Source: Rhodococcus pseudokoreensis
GTDB taxonomy: Bacteria; Actinomycetota; Actinomycetes; Mycobacteriales; Mycobacteriaceae
Direction of reading: 5' to 3'
NCBI RefSeq assembly: GCF_017068395.1
Contig: NZ_CP070619.1
Coordinates: 1,426,001-1,490,000 of the forward strand
Length of the DNA: 64,000 nt
Below the pieces are notes generated by a model. It saw only the letters and a program-made list of their open reading frames with translations. It did no database searches and was not told where the DNA came from. Below, piece by piece: positions 1-8,111 of the stretch (position 1 is the stretch's first letter; each line of letters starts with the position of its first letter). The position numbers were made by a program, and so were the translations under genes.

Positions 1-162
1 GCGGCCACGGTGACCACTACTGATCGCGAACTGCGTGGTGTTTCAACGGTCGTCATCGCGACGGTGCCCTCTCGCTACGGTAACTCGATCCTGCCGAAAC
101 TACTGCAGGCCGGCGGCGCCGGCCGCGGGTCTTCCCGCTGGGCGGGACCCGGATCGTCGCCG

Positions 163-924
163 TCACCCCCACCGCGACTGCCCGCCGTCCAGCGGGATCG
201 TCGCCCCGGTGAGGTAGCCGGCGTCGTCGCTCACGAGGAACACGACGGCGCGCCCGATGTCGGATTCGGCGTCACCGACCCGCCCGAGGGGGATGCCCGC
301 CACGAACTCTGCCGCCTCGTCCGGGTTCCGGTCCATCCACCGTTCGAGCGCCGGACTTTTCGCGTGCGGGGCGACGGACAGCACCCGGATCCCGTCCCGG
401 CCCCACTCGCAGGCCGCCGACCTGGTCAGCGAACGCATGCCCTCCTTGATCGAGCCGTACGCCCCGTAGTTGCTCGCGTCCCAGCGGACGGCCGCCGACG
501 TGACGAGGTTGACGATCACGCCGCCGCCGCGCGCGACCATGTGCGGGTGGCACGACTGCATCATCCGCAGCGTCGCGAGCGGTCCCGTCGCGAACGACCG
601 CTCGTACTCCTCGTCGATCACCGACAGGATCGGCCCCGGTGAGCAGTCGTTGGCGTTGTTGACCAGGATGTCGACGCCGCCGAACGCGTCCACGGTCCGC
701 TCGACGGCGGACGCGATGTCCTCGCGCCTGCTGACGTCGCACACCACCGGTGCGCTGCGGGCGCCGATCGCGGACAGTCGTTCGCACGTGTCGTGCAGTT
801 TCGACTCCGTGCGTCCGGCGACCGCGATCGCCGCCCCTTCCCGCGCGAGGGCGAGGGCGATTCCCTGCCCGATCCCCTGGCCCGCACCCGTGATCAGTGC
901 GACCTTGCCGTCGAGTGTGTTCAT
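163..924 (-). CDS. SDR family NAD(P)-dependent oxidoreductase
   Basis: Classical short-chain dehydrogenase of 253 residues, the usual family length. The N-terminal Rossmann motif TGAGQGIG (residues 12-19), the NNAN segment and an active-site Tyr-x-x-x-Lys in the form YGSIK are all visible. ATG at 924 follows a GGGAGCGG ribosome site. It is divergent from the SDR gene starting at 1037, and a perfect 18-bp palindrome sits in the shared promoter. Neighbouring steroid side-chain genes make a hydroxysteroid dehydrogenase (for example a 3-, 7- or 12-hydroxyl of a bile acid) or a hydroxyacyl-CoA dehydrogenase plausible. The substrate cannot be read from sequence. The gene is the left-most complete one in the window. 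Confidence 0.85.
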   Translation of the reverse strand: MNTLDGKVALITGAGQGIGQGIALALAREGAAIAVAGRTESKLHDTCERLSAIGARSAPVVCDVSRREDIASAVERTVDAFGGVDILVNNANDCSPGPILSVIDEEYERSFATGPLATLRMMQSCHPHMVARGGGVIVNLVTSAAVRWDASNYGAYGSIKEGMRSLTRSAACEWGRDGIRVLSVAPHAKSPALERWMDRNPDEAAEFVAGIPLGRVGDAESDIGRAVVFLVSDDAGYLTGATIPLDGGQSRWG

Positions 925-950
925 GTCCGCTCCCGTTCCCCTACTATCGA

Positions 951-968
951 ACCAAGCAATTGCTTGGT
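951..968. promoter_or_regulatory. perfect 18-bp palindromic operator in divergent promoter
   Basis: ACCAAGCAATTGCTTGGT is a perfect inverted repeat lying 27 bases upstream of the leftward SDR start (924) and 69 bases upstream of the rightward SDR start (1037). Its form is typical of TetR-family operators. It differs from the 15-bp palindrome found at the other divergent promoters of this cluster, so a different regulator is inferred. Confidence 0.65.
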
Positions 969-1036
969 CTTGCGTATTCGCTGATCACCGCCGAGCGCCG
1001 GGTCTCCCCGCGCTCCTCACTCCGAAGGTCTCCCCC

Positions 1037-1810
1037 GTGACACATCCCCATCCTCTCGATTTCAGTGGCCGCGCCGTCGTCGTGACGGGCGGCACCAAGG
1101 GCATCGGTTTCGTCGTCGCCGAAGCGTTTCTCGCCGCGGGTGCGAACGTGCTCGTGTGCGGCCGGTCCGCGCCGGACACCCTGCCCGCACACGGTGATCG
1201 CACCGCCGCGTTCCGCGCGACCGACGTTCGCGATCACGCCGACGCCGCCGGACTGATCGACGACGCCGTCGCCCGATTCGGCCGCCTCGACGTTCTCGTC
1301 AACAACGCGGGTGGGTCGCCCGACGCCGACGCCGCCACCGTCTCGCCGCGCTTCGTCGAGAAGATCGTCGCGCTGAATCTGCTGGCTCCGTTCACCGCCG
1401 CCCAGGCCGCGAACGCGGTGATGCAGCAGCAGTCCGACGGTGGCGCGATCGTCAACATCGGCAGCGTCTCCGCGCACGATCCGCAACCCGGTACCGCCGC
1501 GTACAGTGCCGCGAAGGCCGGCCTGCTCGTGCTGACGAAAGCGCTTGCGCTCGAATGGGCTCCGAAGGTCCGCATCAACCACATCACCACGGGACTCATC
1601 CGCACCGAGAGCGCGGCGTCCGTCTACGGCGAGGACGGCGGCGCCGCCGTCACCCGGACCCTTCCGATGGGGCGGATGGCGGTGCCGTCCGACATCGCGG
1701 ACGCCTGCCTGTTCCTGGCGAGCGCGCAGGCGTCGTACGTCAACGGCGCCGATCTCGCGGTCCACGGCGGCGGCGAATACCCCGCGCGGTACCTCGCGAC
1801 CCATTCCTGA
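1037..1810 (+). CDS. SDR family oxidoreductase
   Basis: Short-chain dehydrogenase of 257 residues. It carries TGGTKGIG near residue 14, the LVNNAGG segment, a serine-containing NIGSVS strand and the catalytic YSAAK tetrad. The frame is open far upstream, but homology begins at the GTG at 1037 (VTHPHPLDFSGRAVVVTGG), which follows a GAAGG sequence, so the longer frame is rejected. It is divergent from the SDR at 924 and convergent with the MaoC gene, with a hairpin between. A role in oxidising a steroid hydroxyl or hydroxyacyl-CoA is inferred from context only. Confidence 0.83.
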   Translation: MTHPHPLDFSGRAVVVTGGTKGIGFVVAEAFLAAGANVLVCGRSAPDTLPAHGDRTAAFRATDVRDHADAAGLIDDAVARFGRLDVLVNNAGGSPDADAATVSPRFVEKIVALNLLAPFTAAQAANAVMQQQSDGGAIVNIGSVSAHDPQPGTAAYSAAKAGLLVLTKALALEWAPKVRINHITTGLIRTESAASVYGEDGGAAVTRTLPMGRMAVPSDIADACLFLASAQASYVNGADLAVHGGGEYPARYLATHS

Positions 1811-1816
1811 CGTCCG

Positions 1817-1862
1817 CGCCGAATGTCGCCCCGGTTGTTCTGCACCGGTGTGACATTCGGCG
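1817..1862. terminator. hairpin between convergent genes
   Basis: Inverted repeat with 19-base arms (1817-1835 and 1844-1862) and an 8-base loop. Most positions pair, with a short central mismatch. The outer part, CGCCGAATGTC, is related to the stem at 13703-13749. The position between the stops at 1810 and 1882 suits a bidirectional terminator. Confidence 0.6.
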
Positions 1863-1881
1863 GTGGAATCCGGACGTGCGG

Positions 1882-2694
1882 TCAGCCGAACTCGGCGCGG
1901 GCGCCTGCGATTACCGGCGCGTCGCCTCGGACCAGTTCGAACGACGCGTCACGCGCGTCGCCCCAGGCCCGCAACGACGGCGTGTCGCCCGGGTACACCG
2001 GTGCGGCGAACCGTCCCTCGAGCCGGGCGAGGTCGGCGGGGTGCACGTCCAGCGCCCGCGCGAGTTCCAGCGCGCTCGCGGCGAGGGTGCACAGGCCGTG
2101 CATGATCGGCCGGGGCTGCCCGATCCGCTCGGCCGCCGCCGGATCGATGTGGATGTGGTGCCGGTCGCCGGTCAGCCGGTACAGCGCCGCCTGGTTCTCG
2201 GCGGTGTGCAGGACGCGCTGCACGGCCGGTTCACCCTCGGGCCGTGACGGTTTCGCGGGACCGCGATCGCCGCCGAACCCGCCGGCGCCCGGCGCGAACA
2301 GCGACCAGGTGGCGACGAAGAACTCGGACTCGACGCGCACGTCGAACACCGCCGCCGAACCCTTGTCCCACACCTCGCCGACGGACGCCGACAACGCGAT
2401 CTCGCCGCGGCGCGGAAGGGGGGCGAGCACCGTCAGCTCCTGCGATCCGTGCAGCGCCGTCTGCGTGTCGAAGGCGCCCCGCGATCCGAGTTCGTCCGGC
2501 GCCCACTGGGCGAGGGTGAGAGCGAAGGTGGGCAGCACCCGCAGACGCTCCTCGAAGACGAGGTCCAGTTCGGTGGCCCGCGCACCCACCGACAGTGCGT
2601 ACAGAATGGCGTCGCGCTCGTCGTAACTCACGGTGCGGGTGCCGAGGTCCGCACCCCGCCACGCTCCTGCCGTCGTGCGCTCGGTTGTCGTCAT
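1882..2694 (-). CDS. MaoC-family enoyl-CoA hydratase
   Basis: Double-hotdog MaoC/hydratase-2 protein of 270 residues, close to Hsd4B/ChsH3-type steroid enoyl-CoA hydratases. The N-terminal half has the RVLPTFALTLAQW region of this family. The C-terminal half has the hydratase motif with D and H in RHHIHIDPAAA followed by RPIMHGL. ATG at 2694 was chosen: the homology starts at the DERDAILYALSVGA region just after it, and the preceding aldolase gene stops 2 bases upstream. The gene is last in the leftward C22 side-chain operon. A paralogue lies at 15251-16123 in the other side-chain operon, so each operon has its own hydratase. Confidence 0.87.
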   Translation of the reverse strand: MTTTERTTAGAWRGADLGTRTVSYDERDAILYALSVGARATELDLVFEERLRVLPTFALTLAQWAPDELGSRGAFDTQTALHGSQELTVLAPLPRRGEIALSASVGEVWDKGSAAVFDVRVESEFFVATWSLFAPGAGGFGGDRGPAKPSRPEGEPAVQRVLHTAENQAALYRLTGDRHHIHIDPAAAERIGQPRPIMHGLCTLAASALELARALDVHPADLARLEGRFAAPVYPGDTPSLRAWGDARDASFELVRGDAPVIAGARAEFG

Positions 2695-2696
2695 GA

Positions 2697-3875
2697 TCAG
2701 TCCTCTCTGCCCAGGATCAGGCCGCTGGTGGGCACGGCGGTGCCCGCGGTCACCAGCACGTTGCCGATGCCGTCCGGTTGTGTCGTCGACGTTCCGCGGA
2801 TCAGGCGGACCGCCTCCGCGATGCCGTTGACGCCGTGCAGATAGGCCTCGCCGATCTGCCCGCCGTGCGTGTTGGACGGGAGGCGGCCGCCGATTTCGAG
2901 GTTGCCGTCCCGGATGAAGTCCTTCGCGTCGCCGGGGTCGCAGAACCCGAGTTCCTCGAGTTGCGGTAGGACGAGCGGGGTGAAGTGGTCGTAGAGGATC
3001 GCCGCCGAGATGTCGTCCGGTGCGAGACCGCTCTGGCCGTAGAGTTGCCTGCCGACGAGGCCCATTTCGGGTATTCCGGTGATGTCGGGCCGGTAGTAGC
3101 TCGCCATCATGTGCTGGTCCTTGCCGGACCCCTGCGCGGCGGCCTTGATGATCGCCGGGGTGGTGCGTAGATCCCTGGCGCGTTCGGCGGAGACCACGAC
3201 GAGGGCCTGGCCGCCGTCGGTTTCCTGGCAGCAGTCCAGCAGGTGGAGCGGTTCGGCGATCCACCGCGACTGCTGATGGTCGTCGAGCGTGATGGGACGC
3301 CCGTGGAACCAGGCAGCTGGGTTGACGGCGGCGTGCTTGCGGGCGACGACCGCGACCCGGCCGAAGTCCTCGCTGGTGGCGCCGTATTGGTGCATGTACC
3401 GGCGGGCGAACATCGCCACCCACTGGGCGGGCGTCGACAGTCCCTGCGGGGTCAGCCAGGCGTAGGCGGCGCGGTCCGCGGTGCTGTCCATGGGGCGGTC
3501 GTGCTGCCCGAGTCCGTAACGCACACCGGATCGTTCGTTGAACGCGCGGTAGCAGACGACGACGTCCGCGATGCCCGTCGCCACGGCCATGGCCGCCTGC
3601 TGGACGGTGGCGCACGCGGCGCCGCCGCCGTAGCCGATGCGGGAGAAGAACTTCAGCTCACCGATACCCGTGTTGCGGGCGACGAGGACCTCACCGTTGG
3701 TTTCGGCGGTGTACGTGGACAGTCCGTCCACCTCGGACGGGTCGATGCCCGCGTCGGCGAGCGCGGCGACGATCGCCTCGCACGCCAGTTGCAGTTCGCT
3801 GCGTCCCGAGTGCTTGGAGAATTCGGTGGCGCCGATGCCGACGATCGCGGCGGCGCCCGACAGGGGGCTGGTCAC
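2697..3875 (-). CDS. ltp2: thiolase-fold steroid aldolase / lipid-transfer protein (Ltp2-like)
   Basis: Non-decarboxylating thiolase-superfamily protein of 392 residues, the length of Ltp2. Ltp2 carries out the retro-aldol cleavage that releases propionyl-CoA from the C22 steroid side chain. Family marks are the N-terminal AAIVGIGATEFSKHSGRS, the GGGAACATVQQAAMAV active-site region and the C-terminal SNTHGGQIGEAYLHG segment. The GTG start at 3875 overlaps the chsH1 stop by 4 bases. Ltp2 is known to need the DUF35 domain of ChsH2, and that gene is in the same operon, which supports the assignment. Symbol is by similarity; the locus may be a bile-acid-specific paralogue. Confidence 0.87.
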   Translation of the reverse strand: MTSPLSGAAAIVGIGATEFSKHSGRSELQLACEAIVAALADAGIDPSEVDGLSTYTAETNGEVLVARNTGIGELKFFSRIGYGGGAACATVQQAAMAVATGIADVVVCYRAFNERSGVRYGLGQHDRPMDSTADRAAYAWLTPQGLSTPAQWVAMFARRYMHQYGATSEDFGRVAVVARKHAAVNPAAWFHGRPITLDDHQQSRWIAEPLHLLDCCQETDGGQALVVVSAERARDLRTTPAIIKAAAQGSGKDQHMMASYYRPDITGIPEMGLVGRQLYGQSGLAPDDISAAILYDHFTPLVLPQLEELGFCDPGDAKDFIRDGNLEIGGRLPSNTHGGQIGEAYLHGVNGIAEAVRLIRGTSTTQPDGIGNVLVTAGTAVPTSGLILGRED

Positions 3876-4321
3876 AGGTCTCCTCGTACAGGCAGTTCTT
3901 CTCGTGCAGGCAGGGCGACGACGACGGTGCCGGTGGCGTGGTCGCCGAGGCTGTTGGCGCCGCGGATCTTCACGGTCACGAGACCGTCGTCCTTCGCGAC
4001 CACCTCACCGGTCAGGGTCATCTCGTCGCCGGGGTAGTTGGGGGCGCCGAGCCGCACCGCGATGCGGCGCAGCGACGCGTGCGGGCCGGCCCAGTCGGTG
4101 ACGAACCGCCCCACCAGCCCGTTGGTGGTGAGGATGTTCATGAACACGTCCTTCGATCCCCGCGCCACCGCGAGAGCCGGGTCGTGGTGGACGTCCTGGA
4201 AGTCGCGGGTGGCGAGCGCGGTGGCGACGATCAGGGTGCGGGTCAGCGGAATCATCAGCTGCGGCAGCCGGTCACCGATCTGCGCGGTCTCGTAGGTCGT
4301 GGCGCCGACGGTCGCGGTCAT
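3872..4321 (-). CDS. chsH1: MaoC-like hydratase small subunit (ChsH1-like)
   Basis: Single-hotdog MaoC protein of 149 residues. It contains the hydratase-2 dyad in DFQDVHHDPALA followed by MNILTTNGLVGR. ChsH1 pairs with the MaoC domain of ChsH2 to hydrate the 17-ene-22-oyl-CoA intermediate. ATG at 4321 overlaps the stop of the preceding acyl-CoA dehydrogenase in an ATGA arrangement, and its own stop overlaps the GTG of the aldolase, so translation is probably coupled through the operon. Confidence 0.85.
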   Translation of the reverse strand: MTATVGATTYETAQIGDRLPQLMIPLTRTLIVATALATRDFQDVHHDPALAVARGSKDVFMNILTTNGLVGRFVTDWAGPHASLRRIAVRLGAPNYPGDEMTLTGEVVAKDDGLVTVKIRGANSLGDHATGTVVVALPAREELPVRGDL

Positions 4322-5430
4322 GCGACCACCTCGACGCCGGCCGCCAGTTGCGCGCCGAGACGCGACAGGTCGGAGGAGGCGCCGCCGAGTGTGGCGGCGA
4401 GCTGTTTGCCCCACAGCAGGTGCCGGTGCACCGGGTAGTCGGTGTCGACGCCGATCCCGCCGTGCACGTGCTGCGTGCGGTGGACGACCCGCTGACCGCC
4501 GTCGGTGGCCCACCACTTCGCCACCGGCACGGCGGTTCCCGGATCCTCCCCGCTCCCGAGCAGCCAGACGGCCTGCCAGAGCGTCACCCGCATGGCCTCG
4601 AGGTCGATGTAGCAGTCCGCGAGCTGATGGGTGACGGCCTGGAACGTCGCCAGCGGACGGCCGAACTGGGTGCGTCCGTTGAGGTAGGTGACGGCCTGCC
4701 GGACCGCGCCTTCGCCCACGCCCAGTTGCAGGGCGGCGACCGCGAGTTCCGCCCGGTCCAGTAGCCACCGCACCGCGGTGCCGTCCGCAGGACCGAGCGG
4801 CTCGGCCGGCGCGCCGTCGAACGTGACGTTGGCGCAGATCTCGCGGGTGGTCGACTCCGCCTGCTGCGCAGTCACTCCCGCGGATTCCGGGCGCACCAGG
4901 AACAGCGCCGGACCACTGTCCGTGGCCGCGGAGACGACGAGGCGGTCGGCGACATGCGCCGCCGGCACCGTGGCCTTGACGCCGTGCACCTGCCACCCGC
5001 CGTCCACCTCGCGCGCCGTCGTCGACGGTTCGTCCGGGGCATGCGGCCCGAACTCCTCGAGCGCGACGGTGAGGATCCCGCTGCCGTCGGCAGCGGTGGG
5101 AACCAGGGCGTCGCGTTGGGCGGGCGTCCCGAACTCGGCGATCGCGAGCGCGCCGAGCACGTGCGGCCACAGGGGAACCGGGGCGACGTTCCGGCCCTGC
5201 TCCTCGAGCAGCACGTACAGCTCCGCGAGTCCGGCGCCGCCGCCCCCGAGGTTCTCGGGCAGGGCGATGCCGAGCAGACCGGTGGTGGCGAGTTCGCGCC
5301 ACAGTTCCCGGTCGATCCGGTCGGCGGTCGACTCGACCTCCTTGATCCGTTCGGGTCGCGACTTGGCGGCGAACACGTCCGCGGCCAGTCCGCGCACCGC
5401 CTCCTGCTCCTCGCCGAATGTGAAGTCCAT
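4318..5430 (-). CDS. acyl-CoA dehydrogenase (FadE28/ChsE-type subunit)
   Basis: Acyl-CoA dehydrogenase of 370 residues with the N-terminal helical domain (MDFTFGEEQEAVRGLAADVF), middle beta domain and C-terminal FAD/helical domain containing GRTQFGRPLATFQAVTHQLADCYI and HVHGGIGVDTDYPVHRHLLWGK. In steroid side-chain degradation two such subunits form an alpha2beta2 enzyme (FadE28-FadE29), and the second subunit is at 6365-7531. Unlike the Mycobacterium tuberculosis order, this gene lies between chsH1 and chsH2. ATG at 5430 shares one base with the chsH2 stop. Confidence 0.86.
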   Translation of the reverse strand: MDFTFGEEQEAVRGLAADVFAAKSRPERIKEVESTADRIDRELWRELATTGLLGIALPENLGGGGAGLAELYVLLEEQGRNVAPVPLWPHVLGALAIAEFGTPAQRDALVPTAADGSGILTVALEEFGPHAPDEPSTTAREVDGGWQVHGVKATVPAAHVADRLVVSAATDSGPALFLVRPESAGVTAQQAESTTREICANVTFDGAPAEPLGPADGTAVRWLLDRAELAVAALQLGVGEGAVRQAVTYLNGRTQFGRPLATFQAVTHQLADCYIDLEAMRVTLWQAVWLLGSGEDPGTAVPVAKWWATDGGQRVVHRTQHVHGGIGVDTDYPVHRHLLWGKQLAATLGGASSDLSRLGAQLAAGVEVVA

Positions 5431-6368
5431 CAGTTCTCCTCCCGTGTGGCGGGCCGGAACGCGGGGAGCGTGAGTTCCGGGTCGACGTCGATCCAGTCCA
5501 GTTCCACCGGCATCCCGATGTGCACGTCCGCCGGTTCGACGCCCGTCATGTTGGCGATCAGGCGGGTGCCTTCCTCGAGTTCGATCACCGCGACGATCAG
5601 GGGGTAGTCGAAGGCGTCGATCTTCGGGTGGTGGTTGACGACGAACGTGTAGACGGTGCCCCGTCCCGACGCGTCGACGGTGTCCCAGTCGGTGGACCGG
5701 CACTCCCCGCACATCGGTCCGGTCGGGTGCCGCAGCACCCCGCAGGCCGCGCACCGCTGGATGACCAGACGGTGCTCGCGGGCGGCCGCGAACCAGGAGG
5801 CGTTGTCCTCGTTGAGTGCGGGCCGCGGGCGCAGGGCGCGCGAGGCCGGGCGTTCGGCGGGCCGGAAGCGGAGTGTCCGCCACCGCTGGGTGCCGACGAT
5901 CTCGCCGTCGCCGTTGCGGTACGTCTTGAGGGTGGTGACGAAATGTCCGGCGCCGAGACCGGTCTGCTTCTCCGCGGAGACGGACTCGACCACCTCGGTC
6001 GTGCTCACCCGGTCGCCGGGGCGCAGTTCGGCGAAGAATTCCTGGTCGGAGTCCGTGGCGACGACGGACGTGAAACCGGCCTCGTCGAGGGTGGCGATCA
6101 ACTCCGTCCAGACGGGTGACGGGTCGGCGCCGGACATCTTGTCGGCGTACGTGCGCATCGTCCACACCTGCAGCATCTGGGCGGGCGCGACGGCACCGGG
6201 GCGGCCGGTGGCGCGCGCGGCGTCGTCGTCGAGGTAGACGGGGTTCGTGTCCCCCATCGTCTCGGCCCAGTGCCGGATCATGGGAGTGTTCACCGGGTCG
6301 GGCCCCCAGGTGACCGGGACGATCGTCCGGCCCTCGAAGGCGCGCAGCCGGGTGAGGAGTTCGCTCAT
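5430..6368 (-). CDS. chsH2: MaoC-DUF35 fusion protein (ChsH2-like)
   Basis: Bifunctional protein of 312 residues. Residues 1 to about 170 form a MaoC hotdog domain. Residues from about 185 onward form a DUF35 domain with a zinc ribbon (Cys206, Cys209, Cys220, Cys223) followed by the OB-fold strand GRGTVYTFVVNHHP. In the characterised ChsH1-ChsH2-Ltp2 system the MaoC part hydrates the unsaturated C22 thioester with ChsH1 and the DUF35 part binds the aldolase. Both partners are in this operon. The start overlaps the upstream fadE stop (ATGA), so the genes are tightly coupled. Confidence 0.88.
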   Translation of the reverse strand: MSELLTRLRAFEGRTIVPVTWGPDPVNTPMIRHWAETMGDTNPVYLDDDAARATGRPGAVAPAQMLQVWTMRTYADKMSGADPSPVWTELIATLDEAGFTSVVATDSDQEFFAELRPGDRVSTTEVVESVSAEKQTGLGAGHFVTTLKTYRNGDGEIVGTQRWRTLRFRPAERPASRALRPRPALNEDNASWFAAAREHRLVIQRCAACGVLRHPTGPMCGECRSTDWDTVDASGRGTVYTFVVNHHPKIDAFDYPLIVAVIELEEGTRLIANMTGVEPADVHIGMPVELDWIDVDPELTLPAFRPATREEN

Positions 6369-7531
6369 TTCGCCCTCTTCTCGCGCACCAGTCCGAGGCC
6401 GAGGGTGCCGACCATGTCGCGGAGCACCTCGTTGACGCCGCCGCCGAACGTGTTCACCACGCTCTGTCGCGAGATCTGCTCGATCTGGCCTGCGAGGACC
6501 GCTCCCGGTGAGCCGGGGCGCAGCCGTCCGGCGGCGCCGAGGATCCCGAGCAGCGTGCGGTAGACGTCCACATGCGTTTCGGTGCCGTACGTCTTGGTGG
6601 CGCCGGCGTCGGCGCCCGACAAACTGTCCCGTGCGACCGCCGCGGTCATCTTCCAGTTCAGCAGTCGCATCGCCTCGAGCTTGGCGTGGGTGCGGGCGAA
6701 GTCCATCTGCACCCAGGGAAGGTCGAGCGCACCGTTCTGCCGCGCCCAGTCGAGGACCTGGTGCCACAGCCCGAGCGTGCGGCCGCCGAGCGCCGCGAGC
6801 CCGATCCGTTCGTGGTTGAGTTGCGCGGTGATCAGCTGCCACCCGCCGTGCACGTCGCCCACGATGTCCTGATCGCCGACCCGGATCCCGCTGTAGTAGG
6901 TCGACGTGACCGTCAGTCCTCCCACGGTGTGGATGGGCGACCAGCTGAAGCCGGCGTCGTCGGTGGGGACGATGAGGATCGAGATGCCCCTGTGTTTCTG
7001 GGCATCCGCATCGGTGCGGCACGCCAGCCACACGTAGTCGGCGGTGTTGGCGCCGCTGGTGAAGATCTTGTTGCCGTCCACGATCCACGAGTCCCCGTCG
7101 CGCACGGCCCGGGTCTGCAGCGAGGCGAGGTCGGTGCCTGCCTCCGGTTCGGTGTAGCCGATGGCGAACACGATGTCGCCGGCGAGGATGCCGGGCAGGA
7201 ACCGCGCCTTCTGCTCCTCGGTGCCGTACTTCATCAGCGTGGGCCCGACGGTGTTGACGGTGACGAACGGGAACGGCAACCCGGCCCGCTGCACCTCGTC
7301 GAAGAACACGAACTGGTCTTCGATCGACCGTCCCTGCCCGCCGTACTCCACCGGCCAGCCGACACCGAGCCAGCCGTCCTTGCCCAGCAGGCGCACGATG
7401 TCGCGGAAGTGTTCGCCGCCGACACCCTCCTCACCTGCGACGCGGCGCTTCTCCTCCGGCAGCAGCGCCGCGAAGTAGGCGCGCAATTCCCGCCGGAGTT
7501 CCCGCTGCGCGGGCGATTCCCTCAGATCCAT
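6365..7531 (-). CDS. acyl-CoA dehydrogenase (FadE29/ChsE2-like subunit)
   Basis: Acyl-CoA dehydrogenase of 388 residues with the flavin-binding FAIGYTEPEAGTDLASLQTRAV segment and the C-terminal QSVVNTFGGGVNEVLRDMVGTLGLG helix. It is the likely partner of the subunit at 4318-5430 in an alpha2beta2 FadE28-FadE29-type enzyme acting on the C22 side chain. ATG at 7531 is preceded by AGGAG at 7-base spacing, whereas the upstream in-frame candidate at 7546 has none. It is the first gene of the leftward operon that runs to 1882. An operator-like 15-bp palindrome lies 84 bases upstream at 7615. Confidence 0.87.
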   Translation of the reverse strand: MDLRESPAQRELRRELRAYFAALLPEEKRRVAGEEGVGGEHFRDIVRLLGKDGWLGVGWPVEYGGQGRSIEDQFVFFDEVQRAGLPFPFVTVNTVGPTLMKYGTEEQKARFLPGILAGDIVFAIGYTEPEAGTDLASLQTRAVRDGDSWIVDGNKIFTSGANTADYVWLACRTDADAQKHRGISILIVPTDDAGFSWSPIHTVGGLTVTSTYYSGIRVGDQDIVGDVHGGWQLITAQLNHERIGLAALGGRTLGLWHQVLDWARQNGALDLPWVQMDFARTHAKLEAMRLLNWKMTAAVARDSLSGADAGATKTYGTETHVDVYRTLLGILGAAGRLRPGSPGAVLAGQIEQISRQSVVNTFGGGVNEVLRDMVGTLGLGLVREKRAK

Positions 7532-7614
7532 CGGCGATCTCCTCATGCCTGTGCGTGGCTGTCGCCACGTGTGTTCTGGACGCTAACCAGCACGCCCCCG
7601 CCCCGGTGCCGGTG

Positions 7615-7629
7615 TCTCGGTCACCGGGA
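7615..7629. promoter_or_regulatory. 15-bp palindrome, proposed cluster operator (site A)
   Basis: TCTCGGTCACCGGGA fits the consensus TCYCRSTSASCGRGA at all 15 positions. It lies in the promoter shared by the leftward fadE29 operon (start 7531) and the rightward SnoaL gene. Related sites occur at 11950, 20406, 23259, 23293, 39814, 39863, 41541 and 44623. Confidence 0.6.
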
Positions 7630-7643
7630 GGCGGCTGTCGCCG

Positions 7644-8111
7644 ATGCCGGACGTCCGCTGGAATGGTGGAATGGCCACCGAATTCGCTCTCACCGAACTC
7701 ACCGCCCGTTATGCGCGGGCCGTCGACCGGCGTGAGGCGGCGACGCTCGCGGCGCTGTTCGACCCGGACGCGACGTTCGTCCTCCCGCCCACGTTGACGG
7801 GCACCGGCGCGCCGACGGAACTGCGCGGCAGTGACGTGCTCGCGTCCGCCGTCGTGGACGCCGTCACGCATCTGCATGCCACCCGGCACGTCGTCCACCA
7901 GCAGGTGCTCGACGTGGACGGGTCGGCGGCGTCGGGTGAGACGTACTGCACCGCCCACCACGTCTACTCCGGCCGAAACGGGTTCCGTGACAACCGGATC
8001 GCGCTGCGCTACCACGACCGCTACGTGCTCGGCGACTCCGGCTGGCGGTTCGCCCGGCGTGAACTGATCGTCGACTTCAGCGAGGACGTGCCGGTCACCG
8101 TGCCGGAGTGA
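7644..8111 (+). CDS. SnoaL-like / NTF2-fold protein
   Basis: Small cone-fold protein of 155 residues from ATG 7644, or 146 from ATG 7671. Typical fold signs are TELTARYARAVDRRE, LFDPDATFV and the C-terminal YHDRYVLGDSGWRFARREL strand. A GGGAGG sequence supports 7644, while family length favours 7671. Members include SnoaL cyclases, ketosteroid isomerases and bile-acid dehydratases of the BaiE type. A dehydratase or isomerase acting on a hydroxylated steroid is therefore a fair inference, not a demonstrated one. A second SnoaL-like gene is at 42524. The last 17 bases overlap the convergent LLM gene. Confidence 0.75.
   Translation: MPDVRWNGGMATEFALTELTARYARAVDRREAATLAALFDPDATFVLPPTLTGTGAPTELRGSDVLASAVVDAVTHLHATRHVVHQQVLDVDGSAASGETYCTAHHVYSGRNGFRDNRIALRYHDRYVLGDSGWRFARRELIVDFSEDVPVTVPE

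Noticed and set aside
10..642. Rightward open frame at the left end
   Set aside because: It lies antisense to the SDR gene at 163-924, has no recognisable domain and is Arg/Pro-rich in the way of a GC-rich shadow frame.
470..1036. Longer N-terminus for the SDR starting at 1037
   Set aside because: The extra 189 codons run antisense through the other SDR and across the palindromic operator; homology begins at GTG 1037.
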